From Lachnospiraceae bacterium UBA3332 (GTDB lineage Bacteria; Bacillota; Clostridia; Lachnospirales; Lachnospiraceae): DNA of 11,502 nt. The stretch lies in contig DERU01000262.1 of the NCBI GenBank assembly GCA_002361095.1, positions 1 to 11,502 on the forward strand. The letters are read 5' to 3'. The notes beneath the pieces are model-generated. The model was not told where the DNA came from and ran no database searches. It saw nothing but the letters and a program-made list of their open reading frames with translations. A program made the translations under genes and the position numbers. Below, in pieces: positions 1-6,445 of this stretch (positions are counted from its first letter, which is position 1; every line of letters starts with the position of its first letter).

Positions 1-153
1 CGCTTCGCTCAAACAATTTGCCCTTTGTGGCAGGAACGGAATGGGGTCGGCGGGAATTTTTCCGTTTCGGATATACAGCCGCAGGAAATCCCTATGGTCC
101 GCCGCCGCTTCCGCCCGGTCCGCGTGCCTGCCCTCCGCTTTGGCCGCTGCCAT
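1..153 (-). CDS. possible partial CDS of unknown function, running off the left edge
   Basis: An uninterrupted frame of 51 codons reads leftward from an ATG at 153 out of the window. The first half is rich in Ala, Arg and Glu (helix-like); the second contains the stretch LRLYIRNGKIPADPIPFLPQ. Codon choice (CTG, GCG, CGG, GAC) resembles the neighbouring real genes, which is the main argument for coding. Against it, no ribosome binding site precedes the ATG, the GC content is high enough for stops to be rare by chance, and a repeat half copy lies directly upstream. I do not recognise the protein. It could be the start of a gene, a fragment, or noise. Confidence 0.2.
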   Translation of the reverse strand, partial: MAAAKAEGRHADRAEAAADHRDFLRLYIRNGKIPADPIPFLPQRANCLSEA

Positions 154-171
154 TGGTAGCTGAACTGTTAC
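146..171. repeat. half copy of a small palindromic repeat (REP-like)
   Basis: The last 13 bases, GCTGAACTGTTAC (159-171), are identical to the right arm of the hairpin at 9150-9203. The 26 bases 146-171 match 9178-9203 at 22 of 26 positions. The complementary left arm is absent here, so this is a truncated or solo copy. Two copies 9 kb apart suggest a dispersed intergenic repeat family; that is an inference from this window only. Confidence 0.5.
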
Positions 172-220
172 CGCTTTTTCCGAAAATATTTTAATTCCAC
201 TATCGTTTACCGTATAATTA

Positions 221-229
221 TGTTATACT
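221..229 (+). promoter_or_regulatory. candidate extended -10 promoter for the MATE gene
   Basis: TGTTATACT is an extended -10 element (TGn followed by TATACT) in an A/T-rich stretch. A second -10-like hexamer, TATAAT, lies at 213-218. No good -35 box is seen for either. Transcription would start near 236 and give a leader of about 77 nt before the MATE start codon. Confidence 0.35.
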
Positions 230-238
230 ATGAAAGCC

Positions 239-288
239 CCGTCCGGCAGCCACATATCCGGACAGGACGGTAAAACCGCAAGGGCGGT
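239..288 (+). other. structured leader with mutually exclusive stems before the MATE gene
   Basis: Three stems can be drawn. GTCCGG (241-246) pairs with CCGGAC (258-263). CCGTCC (239-244) can instead pair with GGACGG (265-270), and the two cannot form together because 241-244 is shared. A third hairpin, ACCGC-AAGG-GCGGT, lies at 275-288. No uridine tract follows any of them, so none is a plain intrinsic terminator. I do not recognise a known riboswitch consensus. A regulatory role is inferred from the competing pairings and the position. Confidence 0.35.
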
Positions 289-312
289 CGAAAGAAAGGG
301 TTAACAAGAATC

Positions 313-1692
313 ATGCATGAAGCAAAGCCGCAGACCCTTATGACCGAGGGTCCGATTTGGAAAAAGATTATTACATTTGCGTTTCCCTTATTTTTGGGGA
401 ATCTGTTTCAACAGCTTTACAATACGGCGGATTCCCTGATTGTCGGGAACTTTCTGGGCAGCGACGCCCTTGCCGCCGTCAGTTCCTCCGGCAGCCTGAT
501 TTTTTTGATGGTGGGATTCTTCAACGGTATTGCCATGGGCGCCGGTGTGGTGGTTGCCCGTTATTACGGCGCGCGCAAAATCGACTGTGTGCAGCGCGCA
601 ATCCACACGGACATCGCTTTCGGGCTGACTGCGGGTGCGACCCTCACCGTAATCGGGCTGCTTCTTGCGCCCAGGCTCCTTGTGTGGATGGGAACCCCTG
701 CGGAAGTACTGCCCAATTCCATTCTGTATTTCCGCGTGTATTTCTGCGGCTCCGTCGCGTTTGTCATGTACAATGTACTGGTAGGTATCCTGCAGTCCAT
801 CGGCGACAGCAGGCATCCGCTGTTTTACCTGATTATTTCCTCACTCATCAACATCATACTGGATTTACTGTTTATCGGTATTTTCCGGCTCGGTGTGGGA
901 AGCGCGGCGGCAGCGACGATCATCTCCCAGTTTGTCAGCGCCACCCTGTGCCTTTGGCGGCTGTTGCACAGTCCTGAAGATTACCGGGTTTGTCTGCGCA
1001 AAATCCGTTTCGACATGACCTTTTTAAGGCAGATCATTCAAAACGGCCTTCCTTCCGGCATCCAAAATTCCATTATTTCCGTAGCCAATGTCGTGGTACA
1101 AAGCAACATCAACAGCTTCGGCAAAATGGCCATGGCCGGCTGCGGCGCATATTCAAAGATTGAAGGTTTCGGCTTTCTGCCGGTCACTTGCTTTTCCATG
1201 GCGTTAACCACCTTCGTCAGCCAGAATTTGGGCGCGCGGCAATACGACCGCGCCAAAAGGGGCGCCCGTTTCGGCATCCTCTGCTCCATTTCCCTTGCGG
1301 AGGTCATCGGTGTGTGCATCTATCTGTTCTCACCCTGGCTGATCGCCGCTTTCAACAACGACCCGGAAGTGGTTGCCTTCGGCGTGCAGCAGGCACGCAC
1401 GGTGACACTATTTTATTTCCTCCTGGCGTTTTCCCACTGCATCGCCGGAATTATGCGCGGCGCCGGAAAAGCCACGGTTCCCATGTTCACCATGATGGTA
1501 TGCTGGTGTATCATCCGTGTGTCTTATATTACCATAGCCGTACGGTTTTTCCCGGTCATCCGCACCGTTTTTTGGGCCTATCCGCTCACATGGAGCTTAA
1601 GTTCCTCGTTTTTTTTGTTCTATTTTCTCAAAGCGGACTGGATTCACGGCTTTGAAAAAGCGCAAGTCCAACGGCCGGAACCAAAAGGCTGA
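313..1692 (+). CDS. MATE family multidrug/cation antiporter
   Basis: This is a 459-residue polytopic membrane protein, the usual length for the family, with about 12 hydrophobic segments in two halves. The N-terminal part (TEGPIWKKI near residues 11-19, then FPLFLGNLFQQLYNTADSLI near 24-43 and VGNFLGSDALAAVSSSGS) is typical of clostridial MATE exporters. The matching start of the second half is seen near residues 240-260 (LPSGIQNSIIS). Such proteins use Na+ or H+ gradients to expel drugs or metabolites across the cytoplasmic membrane; the substrate cannot be told from sequence. The ATG at 313 places the conserved TEGPIWK motif about ten residues in, as is usual, although the nearest ribosome binding site (AAAGGG, 295-300) lies 12 bases away. 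The gene appears to be monocistronic. An XRE regulator gene follows on the same strand after a 237-bp gap, but that gap has its own promoter-like sequence. Confidence 0.93.
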   Translation: MHEAKPQTLMTEGPIWKKIITFAFPLFLGNLFQQLYNTADSLIVGNFLGSDALAAVSSSGSLIFLMVGFFNGIAMGAGVVVARYYGARKIDCVQRAIHTDIAFGLTAGATLTVIGLLLAPRLLVWMGTPAEVLPNSILYFRVYFCGSVAFVMYNVLVGILQSIGDSRHPLFYLIISSLINIILDLLFIGIFRLGVGSAAAATIISQFVSATLCLWRLLHSPEDYRVCLRKIRFDMTFLRQIIQNGLPSGIQNSIISVANVVVQSNINSFGKMAMAGCGAYSKIEGFGFLPVTCFSMALTTFVSQNLGARQYDRAKRGARFGILCSISLAEVIGVCIYLFSPWLIAAFNNDPEVVAFGVQQARTVTLFYFLLAFSHCIAGIMRGAGKATVPMFTMMVCWCIIRVSYITIAVRFFPVIRTVFWAYPLTWSLSSSFFLFYFLKADWIHGFEKAQVQRPEPKG

Positions 1693-1782
1693 GCAAGGAA
1701 AAACAGGCGTCATAAGGATAAATGTAAAGAAAACGGGCAAATTTGTAATTTCCTACTGGTAGATTTTAACCTATGCATCATT

Positions 1783-1788
1783 TATAAT
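1783..1788 (+). promoter_or_regulatory. candidate -10 box for the XRE regulator gene
   Basis: TATAAT lies in a strongly A/T-rich stretch downstream of the MATE stop. No convincing -35 box sits 16-18 bases upstream (TAGATT is the best). A start near 1795 would give a leader of about 135 nt before the regulator's ATG. Confidence 0.4.
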
Positions 1789-1817
1789 CTATTTTATGAA
1801 AACACAGGAAGTGACAA

Positions 1818-1899
1818 GATTGAAATTATAATTTTCAATCACGGGATTTGTGTCTGCGCGTTGCCTGCCACAAACCCGTAAGCCATGTATGGCTTTGTG
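1818..1899 (+). other. leader/operator region with stacked inverted repeats before the XRE gene
   Basis: Three inverted repeats lie in a row. GATTGAAA / TTTCAATC (1818-1825 / 1833-1840) is an A/T-rich palindrome of operator type. CGGGATTTGTG (1842-1852) pairs with CACAAACCCG (1869-1878) with one bulged A. AAGCCAT / ATGGCTT (1880-1886 / 1889-1895) forms a tight hairpin. CACAAA (1869-1874) can also pair with TTTGTG at 1894-1899, so the second and third structures may compete. Autoregulation through the first palindrome is plausible for an XRE gene but is inferred. Confidence 0.35.
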
Positions 1900-1929
1900 T
1901 AATAAAGCAGCGCGGAAATGAGGTCAACT

Positions 1930-2412
1930 ATGAACTTAGGAAACAGTCTTTACAATGCGCGAAAAAAGAGCGGCCTGTCACAGGAAGAAGTCGCCGAAAA
2001 GCTGGGGGTGAGCAGACAGACAATCTCAAAGTGGGAACTTGACGAAACACTTCCGGACATACGGCAATCCAAAAAATTATCCAATTTATATCATTTGACG
2101 CTGGATGAACTGATCGACTTTGACATTGACGTTAAAGAAATTGAACAGATTATCGAAAACACAAGCGAAGAAACGGTACAGAAAATTGACTGGACAAGCA
2201 CGTGGGGGAAAAAATATCCGATATTAACAACTTACCAGGAAAAGGTTGCAGTCGATGCTTATGCAATCAGGATTCGGGAATTACTCGATAGCCTGAAAAC
2301 CCGATATGGGTATAATGATTTGGACGCCATGTTAGTGTTGAAAGATATTTTATCCCACGTATGGAATGTTAAAGAACCGTACGGCCACAGCCAATCAGAG
2401 GGCGGCCGCTAA
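1930..2412 (+). CDS. XRE (Cro/CI-type) HTH transcriptional regulator
   Basis: This is a 160-residue cytoplasmic protein with an N-terminal helix-turn-helix domain at about residues 4-62. The core SGLSQEEVAEKLGVSRQTIS (residues 14-33), followed by KWELDETLPD, is the classical XRE signature. The rest (about 70-150, including DWTSTWGKKYPIL and YNDLDAMLVLKDIL) is a helical C-terminal region found in many clostridial stand-alone XRE regulators; its ligand or partner is unknown. I chose the ATG at 1930 because GAGG lies 6-10 bases upstream and the HTH fold begins right after it. An in-frame ATG at 1918 would add four residues but lacks a binding site of its own. The C-terminal SEGGR tail is encoded by one arm of an inverted repeat. 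It may control itself or the upstream MATE gene, judged by position only. Confidence 0.88.
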   Translation: MNLGNSLYNARKKSGLSQEEVAEKLGVSRQTISKWELDETLPDIRQSKKLSNLYHLTLDELIDFDIDVKEIEQIIENTSEETVQKIDWTSTWGKKYPILTTYQEKVAVDAYAIRIRELLDSLKTRYGYNDLDAMLVLKDILSHVWNVKEPYGHSQSEGGR

Positions 2413-2432
2413 CGTATTGCCGCTCTCTGATT
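2393..2432. repeat. inverted repeat straddling the XRE stop codon
   Basis: AATCAGAGGGCGG (2393-2405) pairs with CCGCTCTCTGATT (2420-2432) over 13 bp with one G-U pair. The TAA stop (2410-2412) sits in the loop. It lies between two convergent genes, so it may help end transcription in one or both directions, but no T-tract follows on either strand. The 78-bp gap 2413-2490 holds nothing else that I can support. Confidence 0.4.
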
Positions 2433-2490
2433 AACAGGAAGCGATAAAATATTCAAAAACCTATCATCAGGCCGGGCGGCTGTTTCCCCC

Positions 2491-4047
2491 TTAAAAACCC
2501 TTTACTACCAATAGTTTATCGCCGGGTTTGATTTCGTCACTGGTCAGGTCGTTCATCTCCTTCATTCTGGCGATGGGCACATAATATTTTTTACCGATAT
2601 TCCAAAGACTGTCGCCGCTCTTAACGATATAGGCCACAATCCCCGGAAGCGCCGCCAGTTTTTCCGGATCCAGATTCGCCACCTTCACATCCGTGATCAC
2701 CGGCTCCTCGTGAACGGTACAGACCAAACCTTTAAAAGAAAGCACCGCTTTGACATCCGTCTCATCACTGTCCAGCATGGAGACGGTCAATTCATCCAGG
2801 GCAGGCTCCACCTCATAAATACAATCCGCGTCCGCCCCCGCAATTTCCAGTACATAAGAGAAGGGCAGCGTACCTTTGAGGCAATAAATCGGCACATCCG
2901 CGTCCGCCGTGGTATACACCGTGCGTACCAGTACCGCTCCCGAGATTTTGAGTCCCTCCGGGCAGGTCTCCACGCTGCCCATCTGCATTTCGCCGAAACT
3001 GCCGCAAAGCTGATGCATCTTGGGCAGTCCGGGCGCTACTTTGAAATGCCCAGCCGCTTTGAGTTTCCCCGTATTTTTTCCCAAAAGCCTTTTACATTGT
3101 CCGGTCTGCTTTACCGCCTCAATCTCCTTGGTCACGCCATACAGGTCGGCAATCATCTCCACCTGTTCTTCCTCGTACAGCTTCATATCCAAATCCAAAA
3201 CCAGTTCCAGGGAAATTTTGCGCTCTTCCCCATCGCTGTCGGCTTTCACCTCAAGTTCCTTATGGCCGATGCTGCACCGGATATCCTCCAGCATCCCTTC
3301 CCGCATCCCCTGACATTCCACCGTACCGCTTACCGGAATGGATGTCTCATACCACATAACGGCGCGGTCTTCCCCCTCTCCTTCATAAACAAAGAAAAGG
3401 GAAATCTCTCCCTGCAGGGACAACTTCTCGTCCATGATGCGGAAAGAAACGTCTTTCAGCTGACAGGACTGCCACAAAAGGCTGAAAATATTGGGCATGC
3501 CGTTGGGCAGTTCCACCTCTTCCCGAACGCGGAAAATGTCTTTCTTGGAAATACACAGATTCAGCGCCTGCATCGTCTTTTTCTGCATCTCCACCGCTTC
3601 TTCCCCGTCCAGGCCCACTGCTGTCTGCATATCCTGCAGTACCTCCACGCAAAGCTGCAAATCCAGCAGCGCCTGTACGGACAGCTTCCGGGAGTTAATC
3701 ATTCCCACGCTCAAATCTTCCAGCGCTGTCTTTACCGTCACACTGTCATTTGCCCCCACGCCGTCCATAAAAACCTGTTCCTCAAAGGGAAGTTCCCCTT
3801 CCATGCAGGCGGGATGATGCACTTCCTCATCCGAAAGATAAAGTACCTGAAATTTCAGGATCCCCTTCACATGCACATGGTCTTCCACCGCCCGTACTTC
3901 CTCGATGTCCACGCTTCCCTGCTCCGTCACCAGCTGATATACGTCCGGCTTCGCATCCGTAATATTGATATCGTCCTCAATGGTCACCTGTGTGGATGCC
4001 TTGCATTTTATCCTGTCCATATGTATATTTTTCTGTATTAAGTCCAT
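2491..4047 (-). CDS. sipL: SipL-like spore coat/cortex morphogenesis protein (DUF3794 repeats + LysM)
   Basis: This 518-residue protein has three copies of a DUF3794-like unit, centred near residues 30-95, 175-245 and 335-405. Each carries a Pro-containing turn followed by a strand run (KPDVYQLVTEQGSV, MPNIFSLLWQSCQL, LPKMHQLCGSFGEM). A C-terminal LysM domain occupies about 472-515 (YIVKSGDSLWNIGKKYYV ... IKPGDKLLVV). Length and architecture match Clostridioides difficile SipL, a mother-cell protein that binds the SpoIVA ATPase and tethers the coat to the forespore; in Bacilli SpoVID plays a comparable part. The ATG at 4047 follows GGGAGG by six bases. The start region is embedded in the terminator of the pyr operon, and a sigma-E-like promoter lies just upstream. 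No signal peptide or membrane segment is seen, as expected for a cytoplasmic mother-cell protein. The symbol rests on domain architecture. Confidence 0.88.
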   Translation of the reverse strand: MDLIQKNIHMDRIKCKASTQVTIEDDINITDAKPDVYQLVTEQGSVDIEEVRAVEDHVHVKGILKFQVLYLSDEEVHHPACMEGELPFEEQVFMDGVGANDSVTVKTALEDLSVGMINSRKLSVQALLDLQLCVEVLQDMQTAVGLDGEEAVEMQKKTMQALNLCISKKDIFRVREEVELPNGMPNIFSLLWQSCQLKDVSFRIMDEKLSLQGEISLFFVYEGEGEDRAVMWYETSIPVSGTVECQGMREGMLEDIRCSIGHKELEVKADSDGEERKISLELVLDLDMKLYEEEQVEMIADLYGVTKEIEAVKQTGQCKRLLGKNTGKLKAAGHFKVAPGLPKMHQLCGSFGEMQMGSVETCPEGLKISGAVLVRTVYTTADADVPIYCLKGTLPFSYVLEIAGADADCIYEVEPALDELTVSMLDSDETDVKAVLSFKGLVCTVHEEPVITDVKVANLDPEKLAALPGIVAYIVKSGDSLWNIGKKYYVPIARMKEMNDLTSDEIKPGDKLLVVKGF

Positions 4048-4105
4048 AAAAAACCTCCCTGCCGATACTGTCAGTAAAGCGTATGCGGCAGGAAGGTTTT
4101 TTATG
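4045..4105 (-). terminator. pyr operon terminator that also carries the sipL ribosome binding site
   Basis: Bases 4045-4064 and 4086-4105 are complementary at 19 of 20 positions, with a 21-base loop. Read on the minus strand after pyrD, this is a stem CCTTCCTGCCG / CGGCAGGGAGG followed by TTTTTT, a textbook intrinsic terminator. The same 3' arm supplies GGGAGG, the T-tract is the spacer, and the next bases are the sipL ATG (4047-4045). Any transcript reading in from pyrD would hide the sipL ribosome binding site in the stem. Confidence 0.75.
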
Positions 4106-4106
4106 A
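4078..4106 (-). promoter_or_regulatory. candidate sigma-E promoter of sipL
   Basis: On the minus strand TCATAAA (4106-4100) is followed after 14 bases by CATACGCT (4085-4078). The published Bacillus sigma-E consensus is roughly kmATAtt, 13-15 bases, CATACAnT, so the -35 core ATA and seven of the eight -10 positions agree. Transcription would start near 4071, some 24 bases before the ATG and past the 5' arm of the terminator, leaving the ribosome binding site free. In C. difficile sipL is sigma-E-dependent, which fits. Confidence 0.55.
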
Positions 4107-4153
4107 ATCTAAACGGACATATCGGTTTAAGTTTGTATCAATCCCTGAGGGGC

Positions 4154-5056
4154 TCATTTTACACAGCCGATGATCTCACGGATATCTTCAATGCCATGCT
4201 TTTGCAAAAATTCCTCAATTCCCTCCGCAACCTCCATTGTGGCGTAAGGATTGATAAAGTTCATCGCTCCCACTGCCACCGCCGTGGCTCCCGCCATCAA
4301 AAACTCAATGGCATCCTGCGCGGTGGCAATACCCCCCATCCCGATAATGGGAATTTTTACCGCATTAGCACACTGCCACACCATGCGGACCGCAATCGGC
4401 TTGATCGCCGGGCCGGACATGCCCCCGGTTTTGTTGGCCAACACAAACTGTCTTCTCTCAATATCAATCTTCACCCCCGTCAGGGTATTGATCAGCGAAA
4501 TCGCATCCGCGCCCGCGCTTTCGGCAGCCCGGGCCATCTCCGTGATATCGGTTACATTGGGGCTGAGTTTCATAATAATCGGCTGCTTTGCCACCGCCTT
4601 GATCCGGGAAGTAATATCGTACAATGCGTCCGCCTTTTGGCCGAACGCGATCGCCCCTTCCTTCACATTGGGACAGGAAACGTTAACCTCCAGCAAATCC
4701 ACATCCGTATCCGCAAGCTTTTCGGCAACCTCCAAATAATCCTCCACCGTCTTTCCGCAGATATTTACAATTACCTTTGTGTCAAACTGTCTTAAAAAAG
4801 CCAAATCCCTCTCGATAAAAACATCGATACCGGGATTTTGCAGGCCGATGGCATTGAGCATGCCGCCGTATACCTCCGCTACCCGGGGCGTGGGGTTCCC
4901 TGTCCAGGGCACATTCGCCACGCCCTTCGTCACCACGGCCCCAAGCCGGTTCAAATCCACAAATTCCCCGTACTCCATGCCGGAACCGAAGGTACCCGAC
5001 CCGGTCATCACAGGATTTTTAAACTCCACGCCCGCTATTTTTACACTCGTGTTCAT
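4154..5056 (-). CDS. pyrD: dihydroorotate dehydrogenase, type 1B catalytic subunit
   Basis: This 300-residue cytosolic FMN enzyme oxidises dihydroorotate to orotate, the fourth step of UMP synthesis. The active-site loop NVSCPNVKEG has the catalytic Cys at about residue 128, as in class 1 enzymes. Other signatures are MTGSGTFGSGMEYG (17-30), KLSPNVTDI (163-171), NTLTG (190-194), GGMSGPAIKP (211-220) and the FMN-phosphate loop GMGGIATAQDAIEFLMAGA (239-257). The type 1B assignment follows from the adjacent pyrK. The ATG at 5056 is preceded by a strong GGAGGTGG and shares its A with the pyrK stop (TGATG), so the two are translationally coupled, which suits subunits of a heterotetramer. A longer frame to 5101 lies inside pyrK and has no binding site. 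An intrinsic terminator follows 48 bases after the stop. Confidence 0.96.
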   Translation of the reverse strand: MNTSVKIAGVEFKNPVMTGSGTFGSGMEYGEFVDLNRLGAVVTKGVANVPWTGNPTPRVAEVYGGMLNAIGLQNPGIDVFIERDLAFLRQFDTKVIVNICGKTVEDYLEVAEKLADTDVDLLEVNVSCPNVKEGAIAFGQKADALYDITSRIKAVAKQPIIMKLSPNVTDITEMARAAESAGADAISLINTLTGVKIDIERRQFVLANKTGGMSGPAIKPIAVRMVWQCANAVKIPIIGMGGIATAQDAIEFLMAGATAVAVGAMNFINPYATMEVAEGIEEFLQKHGIEDIREIIGCVK

Positions 5057-5868
5057 CAGATATCCACCTCCTGCGCCTCGAATACCGGTCCGTCGGTACA
5101 AATCCTCGCATTGCGCACATGGGTGTGATGATGCGGTTCTTTCGTTTTACAGACACAGCCCAGGCAGGCTCCCACGCCGCACGCCATCCGCTCTTCCAGG
5201 GAAATGTAAGCCGGAATGTTCTCCTGTTGGGCATACTGTTTCACCGCCCTGAGCATAGGCATCGGCCCGCAGGCATACACGATATCCGCTTTTAAGCCGT
5301 TTGCCGCAATCGCGTCCATGACGTTTCCCTTCGTTCCCGTGCTTCCGTCCTCGGTCGCCACATAAACACCGCTGCCTTTTCCCGCTTCCCCGTCATGGCC
5401 CTGCAGAGCGGACTCAAAATCTTCTTTTAAAAAGCAGTGCGCATCCCGGTATCCCACGACAATCTTTTTCGCACATCCGGTCTCTTTTGCCAGCTGCAAA
5501 ATCGGCGGAACACCGATCCCTCCCCCCAGCAAAAGCGCCGTCATGCCGGGAAGTGCTTTTTGGACCGGAAAACCGTTTCCCAAAATACCCAAAATGTCCA
5601 CGCTGTCCCCTTCCCGCAAGCCGGAAAATTCTGCCGTGCCGCTGCCTGCCACACGGTAAACCAACCGCAGCGTGCCCGCTGCCCCGTCCGCCTCACAGAT
5701 ACTGATCGGCCGGGGCAGCAGCGTGCTCCTGTCCTTGGGATACACCGCCACAAACTGCCCGCAGCATGCCTGCCCTGCCAGTTCCGTCCGCAAAACCAGG
5801 TCAAAAATACCGGGAGCCAGCTGTCTTTGCCCCACCACGCGGGCAGCCTCCTTTTTCTTTTGCGCCAT
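5056..5868 (-). CDS. pyrK: dihydroorotate dehydrogenase electron-transfer subunit (FAD, 2Fe-2S)
   Basis: This 270-residue partner of PyrD passes electrons from FMN through a 2Fe-2S cluster and FAD to NAD+. It shows the ferredoxin-reductase-like order. An FAD-binding barrel carries RPIS (53-56) and YRVAGSGT (71-78). A nucleotide-binding part carries LLLGGGIGVPP (112-122) and CGPMPMLRAV (200-209). The C-terminal cluster motif has Cys at 230, 235, 238 and 257 (C-x4-C-x2-C-x18-C); an additional Cys lies at 240. I chose the ATG at 5868, 4 bases after the core of GAGGA, because PyrK proteins begin just before the barrel. An in-frame ATG at 5979 with AAGG upstream would add 37 residues of no recognisable similarity. 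The gap to the GNAT stop (5869-5983) holds no gene. The coding end overlaps the pyrD start by one base. Confidence 0.95.
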   Translation of the reverse strand: MAQKKKEAARVVGQRQLAPGIFDLVLRTELAGQACCGQFVAVYPKDRSTLLPRPISICEADGAAGTLRLVYRVAGSGTAEFSGLREGDSVDILGILGNGFPVQKALPGMTALLLGGGIGVPPILQLAKETGCAKKIVVGYRDAHCFLKEDFESALQGHDGEAGKGSGVYVATEDGSTGTKGNVMDAIAANGLKADIVYACGPMPMLRAVKQYAQQENIPAYISLEERMACGVGACLGCVCKTKEPHHHTHVRNARICTDGPVFEAQEVDI

Positions 5869-5983
5869 ATCTATCCTCATTTCTGCACTGCTTTTGCAAA
5901 TAAACGGCTTTACGGTTACCGTTTCAGTGTCCGGCAGCGCGCAGACACCAATCGTTGTTTGATAAATTTCCCATGCCAAGCCT

Positions 5984-6445
5984 TCACAATGCCTTTTGTC
6001 CGGGATTCACAGACCACCTTTCATACCGCATAGGGGTATACCGGATTCCGTCCCGGCACTGTTGTGCGTCCGTATCACAAAATCCCATCTCATGGTAAAA
6101 CGGAACCGCATAAGGAGAAGCGTTGACCGTGACACATCTGCCCGTACCCCGCTCCCGCATATGGTGCCACAGACTTTTGCCAATGCCCTGCCGGTGATAC
6201 CGTGCATCGACAAACAGCAGGCAAATATGGTTGCAATGTTCGCTGGCGGCAAGTACGCCCCGCAGCTGCCCCCCGCAAAACGCGCCGAAAAATTCCAGCA
6301 TATCCATGGTTTCCCGGTCGTCCAGGAAGTTCCGGAAAGAATTGATTCCCTCCTGCGGATAAACGGGAGCCTCATACTGCAAAAACACTTCCCATACCAG
6401 CCGGATCGCCGCCTCCCTCTCCTTCTCAATCCTTCTGATCCTCAT
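5984..6445 (-). CDS. GNAT family N-acetyltransferase
   Basis: This is a 153-residue protein with a GNAT fold. Motif A, LFVDARYHRQGIGKSLW (77-93), contains the acetyl-CoA pyrophosphate loop R-x-x-G-x-G/A in the form HRQGIGK. Motif B-like sequence follows (VNASPYAVPFYHEMGF, 107-122, with the Tyr commonly used as general acid). It would transfer an acetyl group from acetyl-CoA to an amine; the substrate cannot be inferred. The ATG at 6445 lies within the end of pyrC (20-base overlap, different frame) and is preceded by GGAGG and AAGGTGG, so it is probably translated from the pyr messenger. Acetyltransferases of this type are frequent free riders in operons, and a direct role in pyrimidine synthesis is not implied. 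Confidence 0.88.
   Translation of the reverse strand: MRIRRIEKEREAAIRLVWEVFLQYEAPVYPQEGINSFRNFLDDRETMDMLEFFGAFCGGQLRGVLAASEHCNHICLLFVDARYHRQGIGKSLWHHMRERGTGRCVTVNASPYAVPFYHEMGFCDTDAQQCRDGIRYTPMRYERWSVNPGQKAL

Noticed and set aside
75..180. Gly/Ser-rich reading in another minus-strand frame across the repeat arm
   Set aside because: It has no start codon after the preceding stop, is only about 30 codons long, and its composition follows from local GC-rich sequence.
230..312. Known riboswitch (guanidine, c-di-GMP or similar) before the MATE gene
   Set aside because: Stems are present but none of the conserved loop sequences I know for these classes can be placed. It is kept only as an unnamed structured leader.
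2710..4041. A 443-codon plus-strand open frame
   Set aside because: It lies antisense to sipL over nearly its whole length. The predicted protein is His/Arg/Leu-rich without domains, and no ribosome binding site precedes it, whereas the minus-strand gene has a strong start and clear domains.
3965..4795. Plus-strand frame containing AAGG-T6-ATG at 4103
   Set aside because: The apparent ribosome binding site is only the mirror image of the sipL start, produced by the terminator's symmetry. Downstream it runs antisense through pyrD.
5869..5979. N-terminal extension of pyrK by 37 residues from an ATG at 5979
   Set aside because: AAGG upstream makes it possible, but the added residues are unlike PyrK, and the ATG at 5868 has a better site and fits the family's usual start.
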